Of a DNA stretch of 64,000 bases, positions 38,565-46,641 are shown in pieces. The stretch is taken from contig JAUNUK010000005.1 of assembly GCA_030538185.1 (NCBI GenBank), positions 1 through 64,000 on the forward strand, given 5' to 3'. The translations under genes and the position numbers were made by a program. Below the pieces are notes generated by a model. It was given only the letters and a program-made list of their open reading frames with translations, was not told the origin of the DNA and did no database searches. The stretch comes from Actinomycetaceae bacterium. GTDB taxonomy: Bacteria > Actinomycetota > Actinomycetes > Actinomycetales > Actinomycetaceae. How positions within the stretch are numbered: position 1 is the first letter of the stretch; each line of letters begins with the position of its first letter.

Positions 38565-39776
38565 TTATCCCTTAACGCACAGGACCGTCTGCAAGCGGGC
38601 CACAACAGACACCAAATCCGACTGAGCCTCAATGACCTCGTTAATATCCTTGTATGCCTGAGGGATCTCATCGATGACACCTGCATCTTTACGGCACTCA
38701 ATGCCGGCGGTCTGCAAAGCCAGGTCCTCAACGGTGAACCGCTTGCGCGCTTGCCTGCGAGACATAACACGCCCAGCCCCGTGAGACGCAGACTCATAGG
38801 ACGCAGGATTCCCCAAGCCCCGAACGATGTAGGAACCAGTTCCCATGGAACCTGGGATGACACCCATATCGCCTAGACCTGCGCGGATCGCCCCCTTGCG
38901 GGTGACAATCAACTCCACGTCATCATGTGTTTCCACAGCCACATAGTTGTGGTGACAACGGATGGGCTCCTCAAAATCCACCTCAGGGATATGCGCGCTC
39001 AGCTGGTCACAAACACTTTGCAGCATCACGTCACGGTTCAATAAGGCATAGGCCTGCGCCCACCACAAATCCTCCAGGTAGGCATCCATTTCAGCACTGC
39101 CAGCCAGAAACACCGACAGGTCCTTGTCCACAAGCCCCTCATTGTGCGCCAAAGTCTGCGCAACATTCATATGCACCTGCGCCAACTGGTTTCCGGTCCC
39201 TCGTGACCCTGAATGCAGGGTCACCCACACGCGGTTATCATCACCAACACACAGCTCAATAAAGTGGTTACCTCCGCCGAGGGTACCGATCTGCTCAACG
39301 GCTTTCGTGGCAGCCTGAGAAGCCCTAAAAGCTGGCGCCAACTCCAAGGCATGCAGTTGAGAAAACTCATCCATGGTCTGCTTATATCGCGCAGCCAAGC
39401 CATCGTAACGACGCAAGGTTTCAGATTCGCCGTCATGTGCAGAAAACCCCACAGGCACAACGGACTCAATACTGGAACGCACCCCAAACAAGCTATCGGG
39501 TAGCTGATCGGGACTTAAAGAAGTGCGCACAGCTGTCATTCCACACCCAATGTCCACGCCCACGGCTGCAGGCGCAATCGCCTGTTTCATAGCGATCACC
39601 GAACCGACCGTCGCCCCGTACCCGTAATGCACGTCAGGCATGACACGCAGCCCATGCGTCCATTCCAGCCCCGCAACATTGCGCAACTGAGCTTGGGCGA
39701 TGTCCTCGATCTCAGACTCTTTCGCCCACATTAGAGTGTTATCGGTGCCCGAAAGAGGCACCGGAAAAGCCTTCAT
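38565..39776 (-). CDS. rtcB: RtcB-family RNA-splicing ligase
   Basis: GTP- and Mn-dependent RNA ligase that joins 2',3'-cyclic phosphate (or 3'-phosphate) to 5'-OH ends. The 403-residue product has the metal and guanylate motifs AAVGVDIGCGMTAVRT, GTLGGGNHFIEL, TLHSGSRGTGNQ, HHNYVAVE and SYESASHGAGRVMSR, with the guanylated histidine in SHGAGR. It is the shorter RtcB type of bacteria. The ATG has GAGAGA upstream. It lies between tRNA-Asn and pgm. No RtcA or RtcR is near, so control by an RtcR regulator is not supported here. Confidence 0.9.
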   Translation of the reverse strand: MKAFPVPLSGTDNTLMWAKESEIEDIAQAQLRNVAGLEWTHGLRVMPDVHYGYGATVGSVIAMKQAIAPAAVGVDIGCGMTAVRTSLSPDQLPDSLFGVRSSIESVVPVGFSAHDGESETLRRYDGLAARYKQTMDEFSQLHALELAPAFRASQAATKAVEQIGTLGGGNHFIELCVGDDNRVWVTLHSGSRGTGNQLAQVHMNVAQTLAHNEGLVDKDLSVFLAGSAEMDAYLEDLWWAQAYALLNRDVMLQSVCDQLSAHIPEVDFEEPIRCHHNYVAVETHDDVELIVTRKGAIRAGLGDMGVIPGSMGTGSYIVRGLGNPASYESASHGAGRVMSRRQARKRFTVEDLALQTAGIECRKDAGVIDEIPQAYKDINEVIEAQSDLVSVVARLQTVLCVKG

Positions 39777-39843
39777 TTCTCTCTCCTAGTCGAATGTGTA
39801 AAGCCGACCAGGATGCCACAGGAGTCCAGCTAGGGGCAAATTC

Positions 39844-39887
39844 GAACCCCAGTTAGAACCTCAGTTAGAAACCGAGTTAGAACCCCA
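39844..39887 (+). repeat. 12-base tandem repeat over the pgm stop codon
   Basis: Three units of 12 bases (GAACCCCAGTTA, GAACCTCAGTTA, GAAACCGAGTTA) and a partial fourth. On the coding (minus) strand each unit contains TAA in the same frame, so the pgm stop is followed by two further in-frame stops at four-codon spacing. Confidence 0.8.
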
Positions 39888-41670
39888 AGGCTGCTTTGAG
39901 TTCCGCTTTCATTATGTCCAGTTTTTCCGCAGCGGCTTTCCTCGCATTGCCGAGGGCGGCCCGTCGTGCATCTGGCGACAGGCCAGCCATGTCGTCTACG
40001 ACCTCCAGGTAGCACTTCAGCTTCGGTTCGGTGCCCGATGGCCTGACCACCACGCGGCTCCCGCCCTCGACGCCGTAGAACAGTGCGTCCGTCGGGGGTA
40101 GCTTGCGCAGATGTTCCCACCCGGCTGCCACAGAGCTTGGGAAACCGTCCTCGTAATCTGTGTTGGATAGATCCAAGCTGAAGCTGGGCTTTGCCCCGGC
40201 CAAGCTGGGTAGGCCTCCTGTGCGCAGGGCTTTCATTCCTGAAGCAATCATGTCCAGGTTTTCTACCCTGAAGGTCAAAGGCGCAGTCACGTGCAGGCCG
40301 TGTTCGCAGGCCAAGTCATCCAGTACATCAAGCAAGGTGCGGCCCTCGGCTTTGAGTTCGGCGGCTATTGCGGCGATCAGAACGGTCGCTGTGATGCCGT
40401 CCTTGTCTAAGGCGATATCGGGTGCGCAACAGTATCCGATGGCCTCTTCATAACCGAAGACCATGTTTTCAGACCGGGAAATCCATTTGAACCCAGTCAG
40501 GGATACCTGGGGTGTCAGGCCGTGAGATATGGCTATCTTGTCAAGCAAAGAACCAGACACCAAGGAGCGAGCCAAAGAACCTGACCCTGCATTTGCTCCG
40601 CCCTTCTGGGCGCCACGGGCAGCGTAAAGCCCAAGGATTGCGCCCAGTTCATCACCGCTTAGCTGCCTCCAACCGCCATTAGCCGCCACGTCAGGGACGG
40701 CCACGGCGCAGCGGTCAGCATCGGGGTCGTTTGCGATAACAACATCCGCCGACACCTCGCGGGCCAAGGCGAAAGCCAGATCTAGGGCGCCTGCTTCTTC
40801 AGGGTTCGGGAAAGGAACGGTCGGGAAATCCGGGTCCGGTAGGCGTTGGGCGGCAACGGGGTGTACGTCATGAAAATCAGCGGCGCCCAAGACTTTTTCG
40901 CAGACCTCTGCGCCCACCCCGTGCATGGAGGTCAACACCACGCGCACGTCGCGTTTCCTAAAGTCAGAAACTAAGGAAACCGCACGTGAAATGTATTCCT
41001 CAATCAAGGACTCTGGGATGACCTCCCATCCCTCCAGAGCACAAGGTACTTCATCCGCCTGGGGAGCTGCCACAATCTGCTCAAAAATTCGCCCGTCCCA
41101 GGGAGACACCAGCTGTGCGGCGGACCCAACACCGCTAACTATGCGCCCGCCTAAGTAGACCTTGTATCCGTTATCGGCCGCAGGGTTGTGTGAGGCGGTC
41201 ACCATAATTCCGGCATCCAGGCCCAAGAACTTGGTAGCGAAAGCCAAGACTGGGGTGGGCAAGGGCCTGGGCATTAAGAGCGCTTTGCCTCCTGCCGCCA
41301 CAACTACGCCGGCAGCAGCCCGGGCAAAGTCCGCAGACCCGTACCTGGCATCAAAACCAATCCCCACCTTGAAACCAGCGCCTGCAACCTCACGTAAGAC
41401 CTGGCACAGACCAAAGGTCGCGCGCCGCACAACCGCCACATTCATGCGTCCAGGGCCAGCACCTATAGCTCCGCGCAGGCCTGCGGTCCCAAAGGACAGG
41501 GGAGCGGCGAAACGGGAGCGAAGATCCTCAAGGGCAATCTCTGTTGCCCCAGAATCGACACCTTCGGCCTGTGACAACAAGTTACTGAGCTCTTCCACGG
41601 TTTCAGGGTCTGGGTCGTGTGCCATCCATGTTAGGGCGGCTTCCTTCAAAGAGGCCTCAACCTTGCTCAT
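39877..41670 (-). CDS. Phosphoglucomutase/phosphomannomutase
   Basis: Interconverts hexose 1- and 6-phosphates. The 597-residue alpha-D-phosphohexomutase has the phosphoserine loop in MVTASHNPAADNGYK (about residue 158), the metal-binding DPDADRCAVAV, the sugar-binding GYEEAIGYC region and the C-terminal phosphate-binding RPSGTEPKLK. Length and order fit the PGM/PMM type (ManB/PgcA) of actinobacteria. The last residues form A-A-L-G-N coded by a copy of the dispersed word (39945). A 12-base tandem repeat overlaps the stop. Substrate preference cannot be read from sequence. Confidence 0.9.
   Translation of the reverse strand: MSKVEASLKEAALTWMAHDPDPETVEELSNLLSQAEGVDSGATEIALEDLRSRFAAPLSFGTAGLRGAIGAGPGRMNVAVVRRATFGLCQVLREVAGAGFKVGIGFDARYGSADFARAAAGVVVAAGGKALLMPRPLPTPVLAFATKFLGLDAGIMVTASHNPAADNGYKVYLGGRIVSGVGSAAQLVSPWDGRIFEQIVAAPQADEVPCALEGWEVIPESLIEEYISRAVSLVSDFRKRDVRVVLTSMHGVGAEVCEKVLGAADFHDVHPVAAQRLPDPDFPTVPFPNPEEAGALDLAFALAREVSADVVIANDPDADRCAVAVPDVAANGGWRQLSGDELGAILGLYAARGAQKGGANAGSGSLARSLVSGSLLDKIAISHGLTPQVSLTGFKWISRSENMVFGYEEAIGYCCAPDIALDKDGITATVLIAAIAAELKAEGRTLLDVLDDLACEHGLHVTAPLTFRVENLDMIASGMKALRTGGLPSLAGAKPSFSLDLSNTDYEDGFPSSVAAGWEHLRKLPPTDALFYGVEGGSRVVVRPSGTEPKLKCYLEVVDDMAGLSPDARRAALGNARKAAAEKLDIMKAELKAALGF
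39945..39958 (-). repeat. Dispersed 14-mer CGCCCTCGGMAATG, perfect copy
   Basis: Perfect match with C at the variable position. Read near the pgm C-terminus as A-A-L-G-N, after the conserved catalytic part. Confidence 0.8.
40342..40349 (+). repeat. GCCCTCGG word, core copy
   Basis: Exact core in pgm, read as K-A-E-G-R. Confidence 0.65.
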
Positions 41671-41764
41671 TATCTGTTTTCCTTGTCCGTGAGGGGGTGG
41701 CGTATGCCAAGGATAGTGGTTTGTGGCGATGTTCCGGTTTTACAGCCCAGTCAGCCTTGAACAC

Positions 41765-42487
41765 CTAGCTGAGTGCCGCGGCGGCAGCCAGACGCAAAGC
41801 AGTAGCAAAGCGCGTTTCGCGGTCCTCGGCAGACATGTCCCCAGAGTGGTCAAACAGGTGATCCGAAACGGTCAAAACAGTCAGTGCCTCACGCCCCAAC
41901 TCCGCTGCCACGCCGTACAAGGCAGCGGCCTCCATTTCCACCCCAAGCACACCGTAGGCGGCGAGTTGCTCCGTGACGCCCTCGGGAGAAAAATAAAAGT
42001 GGTCTTTGGAAACGATGGTGCCGACGTGGATTTTCCCCTCAACAGCCCCGGGTCCCTCCAAGGCTTCGCGCATGGCGGCGGCAATCAGGCCGTAGGAGGC
42101 GACGGCCGAAAAATGGATAGTGGGGATACGCTGCGCATTCATGGAGGAATCTGTGTGCGCGCCCATGGCTACTACCGTGTCACCGACCTTTACCTGGGGG
42201 GCGATTCCGCCGCACGTGCCAACCCTGATAATGCGTTGCACGTCGAAGAATTTGAATAACTCCGTGGCATAAATCGTTGCCGATGGCTGACCCATGCCAG
42301 AGCCCATAACCGACAGAGGCTTGCCCTGGTATGTGCCCGTGAAGCCCAACATTCCACGAACATCGGTGACCAAACGCGGATTATCGAGGATCTGATTTGC
42401 GATACGTTCGGCGCGCTTGGGGTCCCCAGGCATGAGCACTGCTGGAGCGAAATCGCCAGGTTCTGCGGAAATGTGTGGTGTAGCCAT
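41765..42487 (-). CDS. deoD: Purine-nucleoside phosphorylase (DeoD type)
   Basis: Cleaves purine (deoxy)nucleosides with phosphate in salvage. The 240-residue product is the hexameric DeoD type: VLMPGDPKRAERIA, GMGQPSATIYATEL, RVGTCGGIAPQVKVGD, and GVEMEAAALYGVAAE near the base-binding SDHLF site. Length is normal. It lies on the minus strand between mutY and pgm. A clear deoxyribonucleoside salvage set (cdd, deoA, permeases) lies 18 kb away, so the functions are related but not in one operon. Confidence 0.94.
   Translation of the reverse strand: MATPHISAEPGDFAPAVLMPGDPKRAERIANQILDNPRLVTDVRGMLGFTGTYQGKPLSVMGSGMGQPSATIYATELFKFFDVQRIIRVGTCGGIAPQVKVGDTVVAMGAHTDSSMNAQRIPTIHFSAVASYGLIAAAMREALEGPGAVEGKIHVGTIVSKDHFYFSPEGVTEQLAAYGVLGVEMEAAALYGVAAELGREALTVLTVSDHLFDHSGDMSAEDRETRFATALRLAAAAALS
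41978..41985 (+). repeat. GCCCTCGG word, core copy
   Basis: Exact core in deoD, read as S-P-E-G-V. Confidence 0.65.
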
Positions 42488-42538
42488 CCCTTAGCCTTTC
42501 ATGTCGTTTTGTTTCCTCATGGTACACATGCATTGCAT

Positions 42539-43513
42539 CTAGGACAGCGGTAGACGCAGAAGATCAGCGCCCACAGCTTCAATGAGCCCATCGACCTGCA
42601 GCGAAGCCAAAGCGCGTTCAGCTTGCGCTGCCGCGTCTTCGAGATTTTTATTGCCGAGGGCGCTGTCGCTTAGGGCCTGGTCGATCAGTTGGCTGTGAGG
42701 CACTGCTTCGTGTGCCTCACGTAAGACAGCCATGAGGCGTCCGCGCATCTGGCGGTCTGTGCCCTCCCAGGTCTGAGTGCGTTTCTTGACAGTGGAGGCA
42801 GGTTTTCCGGCCGCCAGCCATTCGCAATGTGTGCGAAGGGGGCAAACCTCGCATGTGGGGTTTTCCCCGCTGGTGCACACCAGTGCGCCCAATTCCATAA
42901 GAGCCATATTCCAGGTCACAGAGTCTTTAGGAGATATTGGTAAAAGGGCTGAGGCATAGTCTCGTTCTTCTGTGTTCATATGCGAGGCAACAGCCCCAAT
43001 GCCTCGACATGCGCGGGCAATGACCCTGCGGATGTTTGTGTCCAAAACAGGGATGCGTTGACCAAAAGCGAAAGAGACAACGGCTGCAGCCGTGTAGTGC
43101 CCCACTCCGGGCAGGGTGCGTAATACCTCAGGGTCTGAAGGCAGTTTGCCCGCAAAGTTGCGAACCACAACCTGCGCGCTTTGATGTAGCCACAAAGACC
43201 TGCGCGGATATCCCAGACGTTCCCACATCCTCAAGACCTCTGCCGGACTTGCACTAGCCAGGGCCTCAAAATCTGGCCAGCGTTCCAGCCAAGCCTCCCA
43301 CCGTGGCCAGACGCGGGCGACGGGGGTTTGGTGGCTCATCATTTCGCAGACAAAGATGCCATACGGGCTGGTGCCAGATGTGCGCCAGGGCAGGGTGCGG
43401 GCGTTTTTGGTGTACCAGCGACTCAATAGGGGCAATAGCTGGGCAGAAAGCGCCTGGGCATCGGGATTCGAGGTCACGCTGGGTGTGGGCATGGTTTTGG
43501 AAGACGTGGTCAA
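42539..43513 (-). CDS. mutY: A/G-specific adenine glycosylase
   Basis: Removes adenine mispaired with 8-oxoguanine. The 324-residue product has RTLPWR near the N-terminus, the MMSHQTPVARVWPRWEAW helix, the helix-hairpin-helix LPGVGHYTAAAVVSFAFG, the catalytic aspartate in VLDTNIRRVIA, and a 4Fe-4S cluster with C-x6-C-x2-C-x5-C spacing (CTSGENPTCEVCPLRTHC). The 8-oxoG-recognising C-terminal domain looks short. The TTG at 43513 overlaps the stop of the lipoprotein gene (TTGA), but ATG 43492 is an alternative. A 14-mer copy lies in the C-terminal linker. Confidence 0.9.
   Translation of the reverse strand: MTTSSKTMPTPSVTSNPDAQALSAQLLPLLSRWYTKNARTLPWRTSGTSPYGIFVCEMMSHQTPVARVWPRWEAWLERWPDFEALASASPAEVLRMWERLGYPRRSLWLHQSAQVVVRNFAGKLPSDPEVLRTLPGVGHYTAAAVVSFAFGQRIPVLDTNIRRVIARACRGIGAVASHMNTEERDYASALLPISPKDSVTWNMALMELGALVCTSGENPTCEVCPLRTHCEWLAAGKPASTVKKRTQTWEGTDRQMRGRLMAVLREAHEAVPHSQLIDQALSDSALGNKNLEDAAAQAERALASLQVDGLIEAVGADLLRLPLS
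42649..42662 (-). repeat. Dispersed 14-mer, one mismatch at the last base
   Basis: TATTGCCGAGGGCG on the plus strand. Read in mutY as S-A-L-G-N in a poorly conserved C-terminal linker. Confidence 0.75.
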
Positions 43514-44541
43514 TGCAGGCTAGAGGTTTGCTGGGACCACAACACGTCGAAGACCTCATCAGGTGTGGCACCCAGGTGGCGAAGCATCGCGGTATCGTGC
43601 AAGAGGGCATCAACCCACACCCCTCGGGCATCCACTGGTAAGACGCCAATAAGGCTGGTGTGGGCTGTGATCACCTCGACTAGGCAGTTCCTTCCTGCCT
43701 TGCGGGCCACATCCAAGACCTCGGGTGCTGCGCTGTCCACGGGGGTAACCGGCAGATCTAAGGCCTCAACGGGGTATTGACCCTGCCGCGTGTCTGCAAT
43801 TCCCATGGCCACAAGGGTGTCGGTTTGACGGCTGAGGCCCTGGATGAAAAGCAGAAGGTGGGATCCCAAGTCCTTATCGGCAAGCAAACGCGCGGCGACA
43901 ACCTCCAGCGTGTAACGCTGGGCATCCAAGGAACTCAAGGCATCTTGAACAGAAGTTTTTGCTGCATCGTCCTTGAGGGTGATGGGGTTTTCTTTTGCGG
44001 GGGAGTCCATAAGCTCTGGGAGTCCACTACTTATCCCGAGGGCAGATAGTTGGGCTGTGTCACTGGCGAGGGAGGCTGCGTTCAAGGCACACAGCTGCGC
44101 CGCGCCGCCCTCGGCAATGCTTTGAGCGCAGCTAAAGGCGTGTTTTTGGGAAGACTGAAGTAACTCCAAGAAGCCCTCGGGACTTGTGGCATGTGTGGGA
44201 CCCGAGGGCGGGTCTTGGGCATCTTCGGGCTTGCCTTCAGGCCACGGGTTCCACAAGCCTCCCAGCGTATCGAGGCGCAGCTTAGCGCGCGAACCAATCT
44301 GGCCGATGGCTGTGCGCAGGCCCTCTTGCACGGTGTTATCTGCGCTCAGTGTCTGTGCTGAGGCGAAAAGGGCGTGGTCATTCAAGGTCAAAGTGTTGTA
44401 GGCGTCCTGGGAGGCAGAGAGCGTCGGCAAATCTTGTGGTGGGGAATCCAGTCGCAGTGTGCAGGCAGAAAGAGACAACAACACAGTTAGGGCGCACAGG
44501 AGCGCCAGTGATTTCTTGAGTGAGCCATTCGCATTCATCAC
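43510..44541 (-). CDS. Lipoprotein, possible DUF4439 ferritin-like protein
   Basis: A 343-residue exported lipoprotein: a basic N-terminus, hydrophobic core and lipobox LSAC near residue 27. The mature part is mostly helical and Ala/Leu/Ser-rich. Its C-terminal third (AGRNCLVEVITAHTSLIG and following) and its position beside rimP-nusA resemble actinobacterial proteins annotated as DUF4439 (ferritin-like), but the match is weak and the function unknown. Four copies of the dispersed word lie between 44036 and 44209, in three different reading frames. It is divergent from rimP, with about 60 bases between, and overlaps mutY. Confidence 0.6.
   Translation of the reverse strand: MMNANGSLKKSLALLCALTVLLSLSACTLRLDSPPQDLPTLSASQDAYNTLTLNDHALFASAQTLSADNTVQEGLRTAIGQIGSRAKLRLDTLGGLWNPWPEGKPEDAQDPPSGPTHATSPEGFLELLQSSQKHAFSCAQSIAEGGAAQLCALNAASLASDTAQLSALGISSGLPELMDSPAKENPITLKDDAAKTSVQDALSSLDAQRYTLEVVAARLLADKDLGSHLLLFIQGLSRQTDTLVAMGIADTRQGQYPVEALDLPVTPVDSAAPEVLDVARKAGRNCLVEVITAHTSLIGVLPVDARGVWVDALLHDTAMLRHLGATPDEVFDVLWSQQTSSLH
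44036..44043 (-). repeat. GCCCTCGG word, core copy
   Basis: Exact core in the lipoprotein gene, read as S-A-L-G-I; first of four copies in 174 bases. Confidence 0.75.
44106..44119 (+). repeat. Dispersed 14-mer CGCCCTCGGMAATG, perfect copy
   Basis: Perfect match with C at the variable position. Read in the lipoprotein gene as I-A-E-G-G. Confidence 0.85.
44173..44209. repeat. Inverted pair of the GCCCTCGG word
   Basis: GCCCTCGGG at 44173-44181 and CCCGAGGGC at 44201-44209 form a perfect 9-bp inverted repeat with a 19-base loop, inside the lipoprotein gene. The two arms are read as S-P-E-G-F and P-P-S-G-P, in different frames. Confidence 0.85.
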
Positions 44542-44603
44542 AGCAATCCTGCCACGGGTAGCATGGGGGCGGAACTATTCGCCACGCGGTTAGAGGAGAA
44601 GCA

Positions 44604-45080
44604 ATGGCTAGAACCCCAGAAGACGGTCGAGAGGACCTGACCGCAAGGATCACGCAGCTTTTGCAACCTGCCATTTTGGAGGCGGGATTGTTCTTGGAAG
44701 AAGTGCGGGTAGTAGGTCCTGCAAGTCGGCCTGTCGTGCGGGTATTCGTGGACCTCGTAGATGGTCAAGACCTGCTAGGGGAAGACGATCTAGACGTAGC
44801 CAGCCGTGCAGTGTCAACAGTTTTGGACACGGCGGATCCCATTGAAACCGCCTATGATTTGGAGGTTTCAAGTCCTGGGGCTGAGAGGCTCCTGAAAACC
44901 CATAGGCATTTTGTTAGGACCCTGGGCAGAACCATAGAGCTCACCCTTGAAACGGGTGAGACACTGAAGGGTCGACTGGATGAGGTTGGCGACGCAGGTT
45001 TCACAATCTTCGCAGGAACCGAGGCTAGGCCGGTAGAGTTTGGGCAGATAAAGCGAGCCCAAGCAGTAGTAGTTTTCTAA
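44604..45080 (+). CDS. rimP: Ribosome maturation factor RimP
   Basis: Assists assembly of the 30S subunit. The 158-residue product has the two-domain RimP pattern: RITQLLQPAILEAGLFLEEV at the N-terminus, VRVFVDL, the YDLEVSSPGAERLLKTHRHF signature (about residues 84-103) and an Sm-like C-terminal domain (GETLKGRLDEV). GAGGAGAAGCA leads to the ATG. It opens the cluster rimP-nusA-ylxR-infB-rbfA-truB. Confidence 0.94.
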   Translation: MARTPEDGREDLTARITQLLQPAILEAGLFLEEVRVVGPASRPVVRVFVDLVDGQDLLGEDDLDVASRAVSTVLDTADPIETAYDLEVSSPGAERLLKTHRHFVRTLGRTIELTLETGETLKGRLDEVGDAGFTIFAGTEARPVEFGQIKRAQAVVVF

Positions 45081-45093
45081 GTAGGGGGACGAC

Positions 45094-46107
45094 ATGGAAA
45101 TAGATTTGACCGCATTGCGGTTAGTTGAGTCTGAAAAGGGTATCGACCTCGAAACTCTGCTGGTGACCATTGAGGATGCGCTGCTTAAGGCTTATTACAA
45201 CCATCCGGGGGCAATTTCCCAGGCAAGAGTCGATATCGACAGGCGTACTGGCAAAGTAGCGGTGATGGCGGTTGAGGTCGATGAGGAAGATAACCCAATC
45301 GGAGAATTCGATGACACTCCCTCGGATTTTGGACGGATTGCGACGGCGACCGCGCGTTCTGTCATCTCGCAACGTTTGAGGGACGAAGAAGATCGCCAGG
45401 TTTTGGGTGCCTATATCGACAAGGTCGGCCAGATCGTGTCCGGGGTTATTCAACAAAGTCGAGACCACCGAAATGTCCTTATTGACTTGGGCGAGATTGA
45501 AGCAATACTGCCCGAGGCTGAACGCGTCCCAGGGGAGAGGTACCGGCACGGAGAACGGATCCGTTGCTACGTCCTCGAGGTAGCCCGTGGGCTCAAGGGG
45601 CCACAGATCGTTTTGTCCAGGACACACCCGGGACTGGTCGCAGGCCTCTTCGAACGAGAGGTTCCCGAGCTGGACTCTAAGGATGTCACCATTGAGGCCA
45701 TTGCCAGAGAGGCGGGGTATCGCACAAAGATTGCGGTCTTTGCCAAGAGGCAGGGGCTTAACGCCAAGGGTGCGTGTATCGGACCAATGGGACAACGCGT
45801 GCGAGCAGTCATGTCTGAACTGGGTGGAGAAAAGATCGACATTGTTGACTACTCAGAGGATCCCGCGCAGTTTGTAGCAAATGCATTGTCGCCTGCACAG
45901 GTAACATCCGTTGAGGTTATCGACGAAAGGGCTCGGATCGCCAGGGTTGTTGTGCCTGATTTCCAACAGTCCCTAGCCATTGGTAAAGAGGGACAAAACG
46001 CGCGTTTGGCGGCGCGTTTGACTGGTTGGAAGATCGATATCCACTCCGACACAGAAGACAATGAGGAGCGCGCAGAGGAACCTGGCGATCAAGAGGGTGT
46101 GGGATAA
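45094..46107 (+). CDS. nusA: Transcription termination/antitermination factor NusA
   Basis: Binds RNA polymerase and controls pausing, termination and rRNA antitermination. The 337-residue product is the short actinobacterial form: N-terminal domain ([20 protein letters not shown]), S1 domain from about residue 108 ([11 protein letters not shown]), and two KH domains ([58 protein letters not shown]). The acidic repeats found in proteobacteria are absent. It follows rimP after 13 bases. Confidence 0.95.
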   Translation: MEIDLTALRLVESEKGIDLETLLVTIEDALLKAYYNHPGAISQARVDIDRRTGKVAVMAVEVDEEDNPIGEFDDTPSDFGRIATATARSVISQRLRDEEDRQVLGAYIDKVGQIVSGVIQQSRDHRNVLIDLGEIEAILPEAERVPGERYRHGERIRCYVLEVARGLKGPQIVLSRTHPGLVAGLFEREVPELDSKDVTIEAIAREAGYRTKIAVFAKRQGLNAKGACIGPMGQRVRAVMSELGGEKIDIVDYSEDPAQFVANALSPAQVTSVEVIDERARIARVVVPDFQQSLAIGKEGQNARLAARLTGWKIDIHSDTEDNEERAEEPGDQEGVG

Positions 46108-46142
46108 CAATCACATAGGAAATCAGGCAAGTAATCTGTGTG

Positions 46143-46217
46143 CAATGTGTTGATTTCGTCGACCTGAGGCTACACTTGTGGTCGGACAATCTGGTTTTCC
46201 GCAAGAGGTGACACGTA
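46143..46217 (+). promoter_or_regulatory. Possible internal promoter before ylxR-infB
   Basis: The 110-base gap between nusA and ylxR holds TTGATT (about 46151) and TACACT (about 46172) with a 15-base spacer, then AAGAGGTGA ahead of the ylxR TTG. The spacing is short, so the promoter is tentative; the cluster may simply be read through from rimP. Confidence 0.25.
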
Positions 46218-46580
46218 TTGGTTACAGGCCGGGCCGTGGAACGCACATGTGTGGGGTGCCGGACTGTCACAGATCGCGTCCAACTTGTGCGGTTGGTTGC
46301 CCAAGGAGATCCTCCTGAACTGATTGTGGACATTGCTGAGAGGCTGCCACACAGGGGAGCCTGGGTTCACCCCTCTTGCTGGGTACAGGCGTTGAAGCGC
46401 CGGGCGTTCATCAGAGCTTTGCGAGTGCAAAGCCTGGACGTCACTACCCACACATTAGAGGTCATGGACAAGTTGTGCGCGAACTGGGAAGAAGATGCTA
46501 AGCGGGCCAGGCATATGGCCCTTAGAGACCACGAAAGCGGGTTGGAAGCTGATGGGCACCCGATGAGTACCCAGCGATGA
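46218..46580 (+). CDS. ylxR: YlxR/RnpM-family RNA-binding protein
   Basis: A 120-residue protein of the DUF448 family. The signature VERTCVGCRTVTDRVQLVRL (about residues 7-26) and RGAWVHPSCWVQALKRRAF are clear. In Firmicutes a homologue binds and modulates RNase P; a role in RNA metabolism is inferred. The start is the TTG at 46218 with GAGGTGA upstream; GTG 46236 is less well placed. The gene sits between nusA and infB as in most Gram-positive bacteria. The C-terminal 40 residues go beyond the conserved domain. Confidence 0.88.
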   Translation: MVTGRAVERTCVGCRTVTDRVQLVRLVAQGDPPELIVDIAERLPHRGAWVHPSCWVQALKRRAFIRALRVQSLDVTTHTLEVMDKLCANWEEDAKRARHMALRDHESGLEADGHPMSTQR

Positions 46581-46641
46581 GCTGCCAGCAAGAATAGGTG
46601 GTCCTTTCCTGTCTTAGGGAAGGACCTGAGACAGGAGAATT

